A stretch of DNA of 8,364 bases from an uncultured Mycoplasmatota bacterium. Its GTDB lineage: Bacteria > Bacillota_I > Bacilli_A > RF39 > UBA660. The DNA lies in assembly GCA_900553765.1 (NCBI GenBank), contig USET01000044.1, positions 1 through 8,364 on the forward strand, given 5' to 3'. The stretch's first letter is position 1. Each line of letters starts with the position of its first letter. The notes under the pieces are model-generated. The model had not been told where the DNA came from and searched no databases. It saw only the letters and a program-made list of their open reading frames with translations. Positions 1-7,574 of the stretch are shown here, in pieces. A program made the position numbers and the translations under genes.

Positions 1-2
1 GT

Positions 3-3000
3 AATGTCATAGTAGGATTAACAGATGAATTAAAAGGTATCTATTTAAAAAAGTTGTTGTCAAAAGAGAACAAGTCTATTTTGTTTGTAACAAATAGCCT
101 ATATGAAGCGAATAAGTTTTATCAAATTATGCAAGATTTAACTGACCAAGTTTATTTATTTCCTATGGATGATTTTTTAACGAGTGAAGCACTTGCAATT
201 TCTCCGGAATTAAAAACGACTAGATTGGAAACTTTGAAGGCTATGACTACGATAGATCAGCCTAAAATAGTTATTACAAATTTAATGGGCCTCCTTCGTT
301 ATTTGCCTACAGTTGATACTTATCGTAAGAGCTTTTTGACATTATCGAAAGATATGGAATACGATCCTAAAAAGTTAGTTGAAGAATTATATCGTTTAGG
401 ATACCAACGAGAAGTATTGGTCGGAAAAACAGGAGAAATGGCAGTACGTGGATATGTAGTAGATATATTTCCTGTCGGTACTGAATTTCCGATTCGTTTG
501 GAATTTTGGGGAGATACGATCGAATCTATTCGAACATTTGACATCGATACACAATTGACGAATAAAGAAATTTCTACGATTACGATCGAACCAAATAGTG
601 AATTTTTATTATCAAAAGTATGTGAAGTTGAAAATCATAGTCAACGAATGTTAAAAAAATATGGTCCTGTTACATTTATAGGAGAATATTTACAGGATTA
701 TATTCAAGTCTTTTTAAATTATAATGATATTAAAATTGGTTATGAAAGATTGTTGGACGAAATGTTTCACTATCATCAGAGCAGTGGCGAGAATGAAAAC
801 ATGGATTATATGAATGAACTTGAGAATTGTTATCATGAACCTAGATTTGCCCTTATGAATTTTGATGATAATGTAGAATTTGTTAAAAATACACAAACAT
901 ATCATTCAACGGATATTTCTAATATATCTGGTCCCATTGATACAGTAAAAAAGAAATTAATAGATTATCATAAGAGTCGTAAGTTTGTTATTTTAGCTCT
1001 TTCTAATAGAAAACAGGCAAATCAATTATTAGAGCAATTTGATTCCGAACAATTTATTTTTACTGATTCATCACATTTAGATCCAATGAAAATCAATGTT
1101 ATTGTATATCCTTTGCAATATGGTTTTACAATCGATCATTATATGATTTTTACTCCACGAGAATTATTTGAAAATCAGTCTCATCAACATCGTTATAAAA
1201 CTAACTTTAAATTAGGAACTAAAATAAATAATATTGATAAATTATCACCAGGGGATTATATCGTTCATCAAATCCATGGAATTGGTCGCTATTGCGGAAT
1301 GAAGACTTTAACAAAGTCTGGATTAAAAAAAGATTATTTAATGTTGGAATATAAAAACGGAGATAAAGTCTATATTCCTGTGGAAAAAATAGATTATATT
1401 AGTAAGTATTCTGCGAAAGAAGGAGTACAACCAAAATTAAATAAATTAGGTGGTACTGATTGGGAAAAAACAAAATTAAGGGTTAAGAAAAAAATTGAGA
1501 GCATTGCAGGAGATTTATTAAAATTGTATGCTGCTAGAGAAGCTTCTCCTGGAATCGCATTTGATGAAGACAATTCTTTACAATATGAATTTGAAAAAGA
1601 ATTCGCATATCAAGAAACTAAAGATCAGTTGAAAGTTACGGAAGAAATAAAAAAAGACATGGAAGCCCCACACCCGATGGATCGTCTGTTATGTGGAGAT
1701 GTTGGTTTTGGTAAGACTGAAGTTGCTTTTCGTGCGATGTTTAAGGCTGTTATGAGTGGATATCAGGTTGCTTTTCTTTGTCCGACGACCATTTTATCAA
1801 CACAGCATTTTAAAAATGCTTTAGAACGATTTACTAATTATCCGATAAAGATAAAAATTTTAAATAGATTTACCTCGACAAAAGAGACAAAACAAGTTTT
1901 AAAAGACTTAAAAGAAGGTAACGTCGATATTATTATTGGAACTCATAGAATTTTGAGTAGTGATATCGTATTTAAAAATCTAGGATTATTAGTTGTAGAT
2001 GAGGAACAGCGATTTGGAGTAAAACATAAAGAAAAAATTAAACAATGGAAAGAGACAATCGATGTTCTTACTTTATCGGCAACACCGATTCCGAGAACGT
2101 TACAAATGTCGATGTCTGGTTTAAGAAGTTTATCTCTCATCGAGACGCCACCAGTCAATCGTTATCCTGTACAAACCTATGTAGTTGCGGAAAATGATGC
2201 TTTATTAAAAGATGCGATCTATAAAGAATTATCGAGAAATGGACAAGTATTTATTTTATCCAATCGCATTGAAGAAATGGAAAAAATGAAATATCATATT
2301 GAACGATTAGTTCCTGATGCTAAAGTAATTACAGCACATGGACAAATGGCAAAAAGGGAATTAGAAGATGTCATGATAAAATTTACAAATCATGAATACG
2401 ATGTCATGATTTGTACGACAATTATAGAAACTGGTATTGATATTCCGAGTGTTAATACGTTGATCATTAGGGATGCTGATCGATTTGGTCTTGCTCAGTT
2501 GTATCAAATTAGGGGAAGAGTTGGAAGAAGTGATCGTATTGCATATTGTTATTTGATGTATCAACCTGGAAAGATATTGAGTGAAATAGTAACAAAGAGA
2601 TTAAAAGTTATCAAAGATTTTACAGAATTAGGAAGTGGATTCCGTATTGCAATGCGTGATTTATCTATACGTGGTGCAGGGGATATCCTCGGTCAAGAAC
2701 AAGCAGGTTTTGTCGATTCTGTAGGAATCGAATTATTTTTGAAAATGTTGAATGAAGAAATGAAAAAGTTAAAAGGTCTTCCTGTTGCAGAAGAAGTTGA
2801 AAAAGATTCTACTCCATTATTAGAAGTAGAGACAAGCATTAAAGATAGTTATGTTGAAGAGGAAGAATTAAAAATTGAAATTCATAAGAAAATTAATGAA
2901 ATTGATTCTTATGAAAAATTACATCAAGTAAAAGAGGAAATCGAAGATCGATTTGGTACAATCGACGAATCTTTACTCATTTACATGTATGAAGAATGGT

Positions 3001-3269
3001 TTGAAAAAATGGCAGCAGCGTTGAATATTAAACGAATTCGTCAAACGAAGAATTCGATCGAAATGATTCTAGAACCTGAATTAACGGCTAAAGTAAATGG
3101 AGAATTATTATTTATAGAAGCTAGTAGAATTTCAAGAATGTTTCGTTTTCAATTGCGAGGAAGATGTTTGGTAATCATTTTAGATACTGTAAAATTAGAA
3201 AAACATTTTATCTACTATTTAATTGAATTTTTAGAAGTATTAAAAAAAGCTACTGACAATGAAAAATAA
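3..3269 (+). CDS. mfd: Transcription-repair coupling factor Mfd (5' end outside the window)
   Basis: ATP-driven DNA translocase that pushes stalled RNA polymerase off damaged template and recruits UvrA. The frame is open from the first complete codon at position 3 (NVIVGLTDELK, typical of the Mfd N-terminus), so the TTG at 54 is not the start; 1088 residues are visible and probably a few tens are missing. Numbering from position 3: a degenerate UvrB-like N-terminal part; the RNA-polymerase-interacting CarD-like domain at about 413-475 (KLSPGDYIVHQIHGIGRY, then YIPVEKID); Walker A GDVGFGKT with Lys571 (nt 1695-1718); DEEQ box from Asp666 (nt 1998-2009); SATPIPRTL; helicase motif VI QIRGRVGRS from 835 (nt 2505); the TRG-type translocation segment FRIAMRDLSIRGAGDILG (about nt 2641-2695); and the C-terminal TRCF domain at about 937-1056. 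Slightly shorter than Bacillus Mfd, mostly between the N-terminal and polymerase-binding parts. It ends in three consecutive in-frame stops (TAA TGA TAA, 3267-3275). Its promoter is outside the window. Identification is secure. Confidence 0.97.
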   Translation, partial: NVIVGLTDELKGIYLKKLLSKENKSILFVTNSLYEANKFYQIMQDLTDQVYLFPMDDFLTSEALAISPELKTTRLETLKAMTTIDQPKIVITNLMGLLRYLPTVDTYRKSFLTLSKDMEYDPKKLVEELYRLGYQREVLVGKTGEMAVRGYVVDIFPVGTEFPIRLEFWGDTIESIRTFDIDTQLTNKEISTITIEPNSEFLLSKVCEVENHSQRMLKKYGPVTFIGEYLQDYIQVFLNYNDIKIGYERLLDEMFHYHQSSGENENMDYMNELENCYHEPRFALMNFDDNVEFVKNTQTYHSTDISNISGPIDTVKKKLIDYHKSRKFVILALSNRKQANQLLEQFDSEQFIFTDSSHLDPMKINVIVYPLQYGFTIDHYMIFTPRELFENQSHQHRYKTNFKLGTKINNIDKLSPGDYIVHQIHGIGRYCGMKTLTKSGLKKDYLMLEYKNGDKVYIPVEKIDYISKYSAKEGVQPKLNKLGGTDWEKTKLRVKKKIESIAGDLLKLYAAREASPGIAFDEDNSLQYEFEKEFAYQETKDQLKVTEEIKKDMEAPHPMDRLLCGDVGFGKTEVAFRAMFKAVMSGYQVAFLCPTTILSTQHFKNALERFTNYPIKIKILNRFTSTKETKQVLKDLKEGNVDIIIGTHRILSSDIVFKNLGLLVVDEEQRFGVKHKEKIKQWKETIDVLTLSATPIPRTLQMSMSGLRSLSLIETPPVNRYPVQTYVVAENDALLKDAIYKELSRNGQVFILSNRIEEMEKMKYHIERLVPDAKVITAHGQMAKRELEDVMIKFTNHEYDVMICTTIIETGIDIPSVNTLIIRDADRFGLAQLYQIRGRVGRSDRIAYCYLMYQPGKILSEIVTKRLKVIKDFTELGSGFRIAMRDLSIRGAGDILGQEQAGFVDSVGIELFLKMLNEEMKKLKGLPVAEEVEKDSTPLLEVETSIKDSYVEEEELKIEIHKKINEIDSYEKLHQVKEEIEDRFGTIDESLLIYMYEEWFEKMAAALNIKRIRQTKNSIEMILEPELTAKVNGELLFIEASRISRMFRFQLRGRCLVIILDTVKLEKHFIYYLIEFLEVLKKATDNEK

Positions 3270-3276
3270 TGATAAA

Positions 3277-3309
3277 AAAAGATTTGTGCAAAAAGTACAC
3301 AAATCTTTT
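3277..3309. terminator. Bidirectional intrinsic terminator between convergent mfd and ppaC
   Basis: A perfect 12-bp stem, AAAAGATTTGTG (3277-3288) with CACAAATCTTTT (3298-3309), closes a 9-nt loop. On the plus strand it is followed by A then TTTT; on the minus strand the A-run at 3274-3280 supplies seven T residues. It lies 7 nt after the mfd stop and includes two of the three bases of the ppaC stop codon (3308-3310), so one hairpin can end both converging transcripts. Confidence 0.85.
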
Positions 3310-4930
3310 ATTTTGGATCTAATACACGCATAATATTTGGTATCATTTGTTTTTTTCTAGATACAACACCATCTAGATAGAATCCTTGGTCTAAGTCAGA
3401 AAAGTCAAATGCTGTAGCAAGTGTTTCTTTCGAATTATCGTTAAAGAAGACATATGATCCATTTTTGATAATATCCGTTACGAATAGAGCTACAATTGAA
3501 TAGTCGTTTTGTACAGCAACTTTATTAATGAGTTGAACATAACTGTCTTTTTCGCTTAAGAATTCTTGAATATCCATTGTATAAACTTGTCCAACTCCAA
3601 TTTTTTGGTAGTTTACTTCAAAGTTTTTAAAGTCAGTATATAAAATCTCTTCTTTCGTCTTTCCTTTTAAAGAAGAACCTGCTTTAAACATTTCCATACC
3701 ATATTTTTCAGGATCTACTTCAGCGATACGAGATAATTCATTTAATGCAGTTCGATCGATGTCTGTCGTCGTTGGAGATTTTAATAATAAAGTATCAGAG
3801 ATAATACCTGAAAGCATTAATCCGGCAATATTTTTTGGAATTACGACACCATTTTCGCGATACATTAAATATAGAATTGTATTTGTACTACCCACTGGCA
3901 TATTACGGAAATTAATTGGCATATTTGTTCCGATATTTCCTATTTTGTGGTGATCTACAACTTCTAGAATATCTGCTTCTTCGATTCCTTCTACACTTTG
4001 TTGGAATTCATTGTGATCGACTAAAATCACCTTTTTTGGAGTTTTGTCATATAAATCAGCAAGCTTTAAAAGTCCGAGACATTTGTTGTCTTTATCGACG
4101 ATAGGATAATAGCTGAATTTCTTTTTATTTGATGTTTCAATCAAGTCGTTTAAGTCTCTTTCTTCATCGAAACATAAAAATTCTTGCGCATAACGAATTG
4201 TATGAATATAGTTAGCAAGTCCAATATGTTTTGCAGTATCAAAACTAGATTTTGGAGTTCTAATAATATTTACTTTATTCTTTTTAGCTAATTCTATATG
4301 TTCTTCTTTGATGTCTCTATCTCCAGTAATGATAACTAATTTTGCATGATTTTGAATCGCATATTCGATAATACTATGACGATCTCCTACAATTAGAATT
4401 GTATCGTTTTCAATGTTGATGTTTTGGATAAATGTAGTACTTCGGAAAGAAGCAACACTGATTGTTCCTTTGATGATATCGTCGAATCTTAAAATTTCAT
4501 TTCCATTTAAAGTAGTTAGAATGTGATCGTATGATGTATATAGATGTTCAAAATCTCCTTGGATATGTTCTCTTGCAATATCTTTCATAGCAAGTGCTCC
4601 ATCGAATTTATTTTCTTCATCCATGACAGGAATTGTACTAATACCATATTCTGTCATTTGTTGGAATCCTTTCATAATTGATTCGTTTTTGTTGATGAAA
4701 CATCCACGACGGTAATTGACATCTTTGATTTGTAATTTAACATCATTTAAATACTTTGGCATCTTTATATTAAAATAATCTAATACAAACTTTGTTTCAT
4801 TATTGATATCTCCTAAAACTCTTGGTTCTGTCTCTTCTCCAAGACTATTTCTTAAATAGGATAAAGCAATTGCTGATGTAACGCTATCTGTATCTGGTTT
4901 TTTATGTCCAAAAATATATGTTTTACTCAT
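3308..4930 (-). CDS. ppaC: Manganese-dependent inorganic pyrophosphatase, family II with CBS and DRTGG inserts
   Basis: Hydrolyses pyrophosphate to phosphate in the cytoplasm, pulling biosynthetic reactions forward. The protein has 540 residues, usual for the CBS-containing subfamily and far longer than the ~310 of the simple enzyme. The DHH domain starts with GHKKPDTDS (metal ligands His9, Asp13, Asp15). It is interrupted by CBS repeat 1 (about 72-125), a DRTGG-type segment (about 126-245) and CBS repeat 2 (about 247-297). It resumes with VDHNEF (Asp305, His306), VDHHK (Asp326-His327-His328) and SDTLLLKSPT (376-387). The C-terminal DHHA2 domain carries the substrate-binding SRKKQ (524-528). 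In this family AMP and ADP inhibit and ATP or diadenosine polyphosphates activate through the CBS pair; that is family knowledge, not seen here. The start at 4930 (MSKTYIFGH) is chosen because GAGGGAG lies just upstream. An in-frame ATG at 4954 has no ribosome binding site and would sit on the expected transcription start. Convergent with mfd, divergent from spoVT. Confidence 0.96.
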   Translation of the reverse strand: MSKTYIFGHKKPDTDSVTSAIALSYLRNSLGEETEPRVLGDINNETKFVLDYFNIKMPKYLNDVKLQIKDVNYRRGCFINKNESIMKGFQQMTEYGISTIPVMDEENKFDGALAMKDIAREHIQGDFEHLYTSYDHILTTLNGNEILRFDDIIKGTISVASFRSTTFIQNINIENDTILIVGDRHSIIEYAIQNHAKLVIITGDRDIKEEHIELAKKNKVNIIRTPKSSFDTAKHIGLANYIHTIRYAQEFLCFDEERDLNDLIETSNKKKFSYYPIVDKDNKCLGLLKLADLYDKTPKKVILVDHNEFQQSVEGIEEADILEVVDHHKIGNIGTNMPINFRNMPVGSTNTILYLMYRENGVVIPKNIAGLMLSGIISDTLLLKSPTTTDIDRTALNELSRIAEVDPEKYGMEMFKAGSSLKGKTKEEILYTDFKNFEVNYQKIGVGQVYTMDIQEFLSEKDSYVQLINKVAVQNDYSIVALFVTDIIKNGSYVFFNDNSKETLATAFDFSDLDQGFYLDGVVSRKKQMIPNIMRVLDPK

Positions 4931-4961
4931 TTTCTCCCTCATTTCATTTTTCAATCTACTT

Positions 4962-4990
4962 ATTATATCATAATTTTCTCATAGAATAAT
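4962..4990 (-). promoter_or_regulatory. Predicted housekeeping promoter of ppaC (extended -10)
   Basis: Read on the minus strand, TGATATAAT (4970 down to 4962) is a perfect -10 hexamer with the TG extension. The -35 position 17 bp further up (4990-4985, ATTATT) is poor, which extended -10 promoters tolerate. Transcription would begin near 4955 and give a ~25-nt leader ending at the GAGGGAG ribosome binding site of the 4930 start. Confidence 0.7.
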
Positions 4991-5013
4991 AGAAAAATAT
5001 ATTGCTTTTTATC

Positions 5014-5053
5014 AAAAGAAATCAATTTTACAAAAAAAGGAATCAATTTTACA
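5014..5053. repeat. Tandem 19-nt direct repeat, 21-nt period, in the ppaC-spoVT divergent region
   Basis: AAAAGAAATCAATTTTACA (5014-5032) recurs as AAAAGGAATCAATTTTACA (5035-5053): 18 of 19 bases match and the period is exactly 21 nt, two helical turns. The second copy ends 7 bp before the -35 element of the spoVT promoter. On the other strand both copies lie upstream of the ppaC promoter. Spacing and position suggest paired sites for one DNA-binding protein, but I do not recognise the motif. The A-runs could also cause intrinsic bending. Confidence 0.75.
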
Positions 5054-5060
5054 TTCGTGA

Positions 5061-5089
5061 GTATAAAAGAGGGAAAAAAACACATTCTA
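5061..5089 (+). promoter_or_regulatory. Predicted sigma-G (forespore) promoter of spoVT
   Basis: GTATA (5061-5065), 17 nt, then CATTCTA (5083-5089). This fits the forespore sigma-G pattern, a GNATA-like -35 and CATWHTA -10. Transcription would start near 5096, leaving a ~15-nt leader with GAGG at 5102-5105. Sigma-G control of spoVT is established in Bacillus subtilis. No equally good sigma-A pair was seen close to this gene. Confidence 0.6.
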
Positions 5090-5110
5090 TGGATGGAGAG
5101 TGAGGTAATT

Positions 5111-5644
5111 ATGAAAGCAACTGGTGTGATAAGAAGAATTGATGAGTTGGGAAGAATTGTCATTCCAAAAGAGATTAGAAAAACTTTGCGGATCAAAGAA
5201 GGAGAAAACTTAGAAATTTATATAGATGAAAATGAAAACATTATTTTGAAAAAATATTCTTTTATGAATAAAATAGATGATTTAGCGCAAGATTTTACGG
5301 ATTCCATATATGCACAATATAAACATGATATTTTAATTATGGATTGTGATCATATAATTGCTGCTTCTGGGAAAAAGAAGAAAGATTATCTTGGAAAATT
5401 ATTAAGTGAAGAAATCAATGAGTATATTACACGTCGTGAAAATAGATTAGAGACGATGAAAAAGGAAATTAATATTGTAGATCAAAAAGAGATCGTAGGA
5501 AGCTATGCATTCAGTCCGATTATCGTATCAGGTGATGTTGCGGGTATGGTGTTCATTTTTTCTGATGAAGACTCTATTAGAGAAGAAGAATACAGAATGA
5601 TTCAAATCGCATCTGGACTGTTATCGAAACATTTAGGAGAATAG
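5111..5644 (+). CDS. spoVT: Stage V sporulation protein T, AbrB-family transcription regulator
   Basis: DNA-binding regulator that adjusts sigma-G-dependent gene expression in the developing forespore; in Bacillus its loss gives defective spores. The protein has 177 residues, essentially the Bacillus length (178). Residues 1-50 are the swapped-hairpin AbrB domain (MKATGVIRRIDELGRIVIPK, then EIRKTLRIKEGENLEIY and ILKKYS). Residues of about 56-177 form the GAF-like sensor domain, with HDILIMDCDHIIAASGKKKK, SPIIVSGDVAGMVFIFSD and a final helix ASGLLSKHLGE. The ATG at 5111 is chosen because it is preceded by GAGG at 5102-5105 and its first residues match the family N-terminus. A longer GTG-initiated frame from 5057 would run through the promoter. 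In Bacillus spoVT directly follows mfd; here the reversed ppaC lies between. No clear terminator follows the stop, so transcripts may run into the metG T-box leader. Confidence 0.95.
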   Translation: MKATGVIRRIDELGRIVIPKEIRKTLRIKEGENLEIYIDENENIILKKYSFMNKIDDLAQDFTDSIYAQYKHDILIMDCDHIIAASGKKKKDYLGKLLSEEINEYITRRENRLETMKKEINIVDQKEIVGSYAFSPIIVSGDVAGMVFIFSDEDSIREEEYRMIQIASGLLSKHLGE

Positions 5645-5647
5645 ATA

Positions 5648-5676
5648 TTGTAAGACAATGATTTGTGTGATATAAT
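5648..5676 (+). promoter_or_regulatory. Predicted promoter of the metG T-box leader
   Basis: TTGTAA (5648-5653), a 17-bp spacer, then TATAAT (5671-5676) preceded by TG at 5668-5669, giving an extended -10. The element starts only 4 nt after the spoVT stop codon. Transcription would begin near 5683, about 325 nt before the metG start. Confidence 0.75.
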
Positions 5677-5682
5677 AAAACC

Positions 5683-5906
5683 GAATTTGAAAGATTTTGA
5701 AGGAAAGAAAAATAAGAAGACATTTCAAAGAGAGTTTGAGTAGGTGAAAGCAAACAATGGCGACTTATTTTAGATGGTTCCGGAATTGATATTTCGATAA
5801 GTAGGAATATACGTATCAACGCGTTAAGTTGTCAAGGTGTTATTTGTAACACGAATTAAGGTGGTACCACGTTTTATCACGTCCTTATATAGGATGTGAT
5901 TTTTTT
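5683..5906 (+). ncRNA. T-box riboswitch (tRNA-Met-sensing leader) of metG
   Basis: Cis-acting leader that binds tRNA and lets transcription continue when the tRNA is uncharged. Stem I: GGAA (5702-5705) with TTCC (5778-5781) and AAAATAAG (5709-5716) with CTTATTTT (5764-5771) flank a loop holding the specifier codon AUG at 5774-5776. The distal part has the conserved AGAGAG (5729-5734) and a GTTTG/CAAAC hairpin (5734-5738, 5751-5755) around a GGTGAAAG loop. A stem II pairs TTGATA (5786-5791) with TATCAA (5814-5819); stem III pairs GTGTTA with TAACAC (5837-5852). The T-box AAGGTGGTACCACG (5858-5871) carries UGGU (5862-5865), complementary to the ACCA end expected of tRNA-Met. The antiterminator is canonical: TAAGG (5857-5861) with CCTTA (5883-5887) and ACG (5869-5871) with CGT (5880-5882), bulging out UGGUACC. 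The specifier agrees with the downstream gene. Confidence 0.93.
5876..5906 (+). terminator. Regulated terminator of the metG T-box
   Basis: ATCACGTCCT (5876-5885) pairs with AGGATGTGAT (5891-5900) over 10 bp with one G-U, closing a TATAT loop and followed by a T-run to 5906. The bases 5880-5885 are also needed by the antiterminator, so the two folds exclude each other, as expected of a transcriptional T-box. About 100 nt of ordinary leader without other clear signals then precedes metG. Confidence 0.92.
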
Positions 5907-6008
5907 GTTATCGTATCACAGTAATGAAACATTTCTTTCTAAATACAATAGAAGTAGAAAAATCTTTTAAATACGAATAAAGTATAAATAAAAGTAAGGA
6001 GGAATACT

Positions 6009-7574
6009 ATGGAAAAGGAGAAATATTATATATCGACTGCAATTGCATATACATCAGCAAAGCCACATATTGGAAATACGTATGAAATCGTTTTAGCAGA
6101 TGCGATTGCTCGGTATAAAAGATTAACAGGTTATGATGTTTATTTTCAAACTGGAACAGACGAACACGGACAGAAAATAGAAGATAAGGCACGCGAAGCT
6201 GGTATGGAACCACAAGAATTTGTAGATAATATCTCATTAGAGGTAAGAAGAATATGGGATGTTATGAATACGAGTTACGATCGCTTTGTCCGTACGACAA
6301 ATGCATCTCATCAAGAAATGGTTACGAAAATTTTTAGAAAATTGTATGAACAGGGAGATATCTATAAAGGAAGATATGAAGGATTATACTGTACTCCATG
6401 TGAGTCATTTTTCACGGAACAACAATTGGTAGATGGAAAATGTCCAGATTGTGGAAGAGAAGTTCATCCAGCAAGTGAAGAAGCTTATTTTCTAAAACTC
6501 GGGAAATATTCTAAGTGGTTGGAACAATATATCGAGGAACATCCACATTTCATAGAACCAGAAAGTAGAAAGAATGAAATTCTAAATAACTTTATAAAAC
6601 CTGGTCTACAAGATCTTTGCGTATCTAGAACATCATTTAAATGGGGAGTACCTGTTGATTTTGATAAAGATCATGTCATCTATGTATGGATTGATGCACT
6701 CAGTAATTATATTACATTTTTGGGATATGATGTTGATGGTAATCATGGAGACGAGTTTAAAAAGTATTGGCCAGCAGATGTACATTTAATTGGAAAAGAT
6801 ATTCTGAGATTTCATACGATATATTGGCCAGTTATGCTTCATGCATTAGGACTAGAATTACCTAAGAAAATTTTCGGTCATCCTTGGATTATTGCTGGAG
6901 AAGACAAAATGAGTAAATCTAAAGGAAACATTATGTATGCAGATGATTTAGTAGAATTGTTTGGTGTCGATGCGATCCGTTATTATTTATTACATGAAAT
7001 TCCATTTGCAAGTGATGGATCTATCACATACGAGTTAATTATAGAGAGAATTAATTCTGATTTAGCAAATATTTTAGGAAATTTAGTCAATCGTACGATT
7101 AGTATGGCTAAAAAATATATGGATGGAGAAGTTTTAAAACCAACTCAATTTGAAGATATCGACAAAGAATTAATCAGTTTAGTATTAGAAACGCCAGAGA
7201 AAGTAACAAAATTAATGGATCAATTGAGAGTTGCCGATGCAATCGATGAAATTTTCAATATTTTTAGAAGATGTAACAAATATATCGATGAAACAACACC
7301 ATGGGTACTTGGAAAAGATCCGGAGCAAAAAGATAGATTGGTTACAGTGTTATATAACTTGTTGGAATCTATTCGCCATGGTGCGGTATTACTTCAGGCA
7401 TTTTTACCTGATACAGCTAGGGAAATTTTCCAACAGTTAAATACGGAAAATTCTCAATTTGAATCATTGAAAGAATTTAACGGAATGGATTTAGGAATTC
7501 GTTTAAATGATCCAAAGCCATTGTTCCAAAGAATTGATAAAGCTAAAAAATTAGAAGAGATTGCTACAAAGTAG
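6009..7574 (+). CDS. metG: Methionyl-tRNA synthetase, form without the C-terminal tRNA-binding domain
   Basis: Class I synthetase that charges tRNA-Met for initiation and elongation. AAGGAGG at 5996-6002 lies 6 nt before the ATG. Of 521 residues, the Rossmann fold starts with the HIGH-type signature KPHIGNTYE (His20-Asn23). A zinc knuckle in the connective domain has Cys128-x2-Cys131 and Cys145-x2-Cys148. YVWIDALSNYITFLGYD (225-241) and FHTIYWPVMLHALGL (268-282) are typical active-site regions, and KMSKS is at 300-304. The helical anticodon-binding domain spans about 345-490, including NKYIDETTPWVLGKD (423-437). The protein stops just after KPLFQRIDKAKKLEEI, where the Bacillus enzyme (about 660 residues) continues into a linker and an EMAP/Trbp111-like tRNA-binding domain; the missing part is about 110-140 residues. 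The natural stop with a terminator at once suggests a compact form rather than a frameshift. Regulated by the upstream T-box. Confidence 0.97.
   Translation: MEKEKYYISTAIAYTSAKPHIGNTYEIVLADAIARYKRLTGYDVYFQTGTDEHGQKIEDKAREAGMEPQEFVDNISLEVRRIWDVMNTSYDRFVRTTNASHQEMVTKIFRKLYEQGDIYKGRYEGLYCTPCESFFTEQQLVDGKCPDCGREVHPASEEAYFLKLGKYSKWLEQYIEEHPHFIEPESRKNEILNNFIKPGLQDLCVSRTSFKWGVPVDFDKDHVIYVWIDALSNYITFLGYDVDGNHGDEFKKYWPADVHLIGKDILRFHTIYWPVMLHALGLELPKKIFGHPWIIAGEDKMSKSKGNIMYADDLVELFGVDAIRYYLLHEIPFASDGSITYELIIERINSDLANILGNLVNRTISMAKKYMDGEVLKPTQFEDIDKELISLVLETPEKVTKLMDQLRVADAIDEIFNIFRRCNKYIDETTPWVLGKDPEQKDRLVTVLYNLLESIRHGAVLLQAFLPDTAREIFQQLNTENSQFESLKEFNGMDLGIRLNDPKPLFQRIDKAKKLEEIATK

Noticed and set aside
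54..56. TTG at 54 as the start of mfd
   Set aside because: The frame is open to the left edge and the upstream residues NVIVGLTDELK match Mfd proteins.
3759..4104. Plus-strand open frames inside ppaC, and similar short frames opposite mfd, spoVT and metG
   Set aside because: They lack ribosome binding sites and promoters and lie wholly within well-identified genes; they are shadows of the real coding frames.
3308..4954. Longer pyrophosphatase starting at ATG 4954 (eight extra residues MKNEMREK)
   Set aside because: No ribosome binding site precedes it, it sits on the predicted transcription start, and the family N-terminus is the MSKTYIFGH start at 4930.
5057..5110. N-terminal extension of SpoVT from a GTG at 5057
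   Set aside because: It would translate the sigma-G-like promoter, has no ribosome binding site, and the family begins with MKATG.
5648..5660. Small hairpin ATTGT-AAG-ACAAT as a spoVT terminator
   Set aside because: Only 5 bp, AT-rich, with no following T-run; it overlaps the metG promoter.
5757..5759. ATG in AACAATGG as the T-box specifier
   Set aside because: It lies just after the distal hairpin of stem I, not in the specifier loop; the ATG at 5774-5776 is flanked by both stem I helices.
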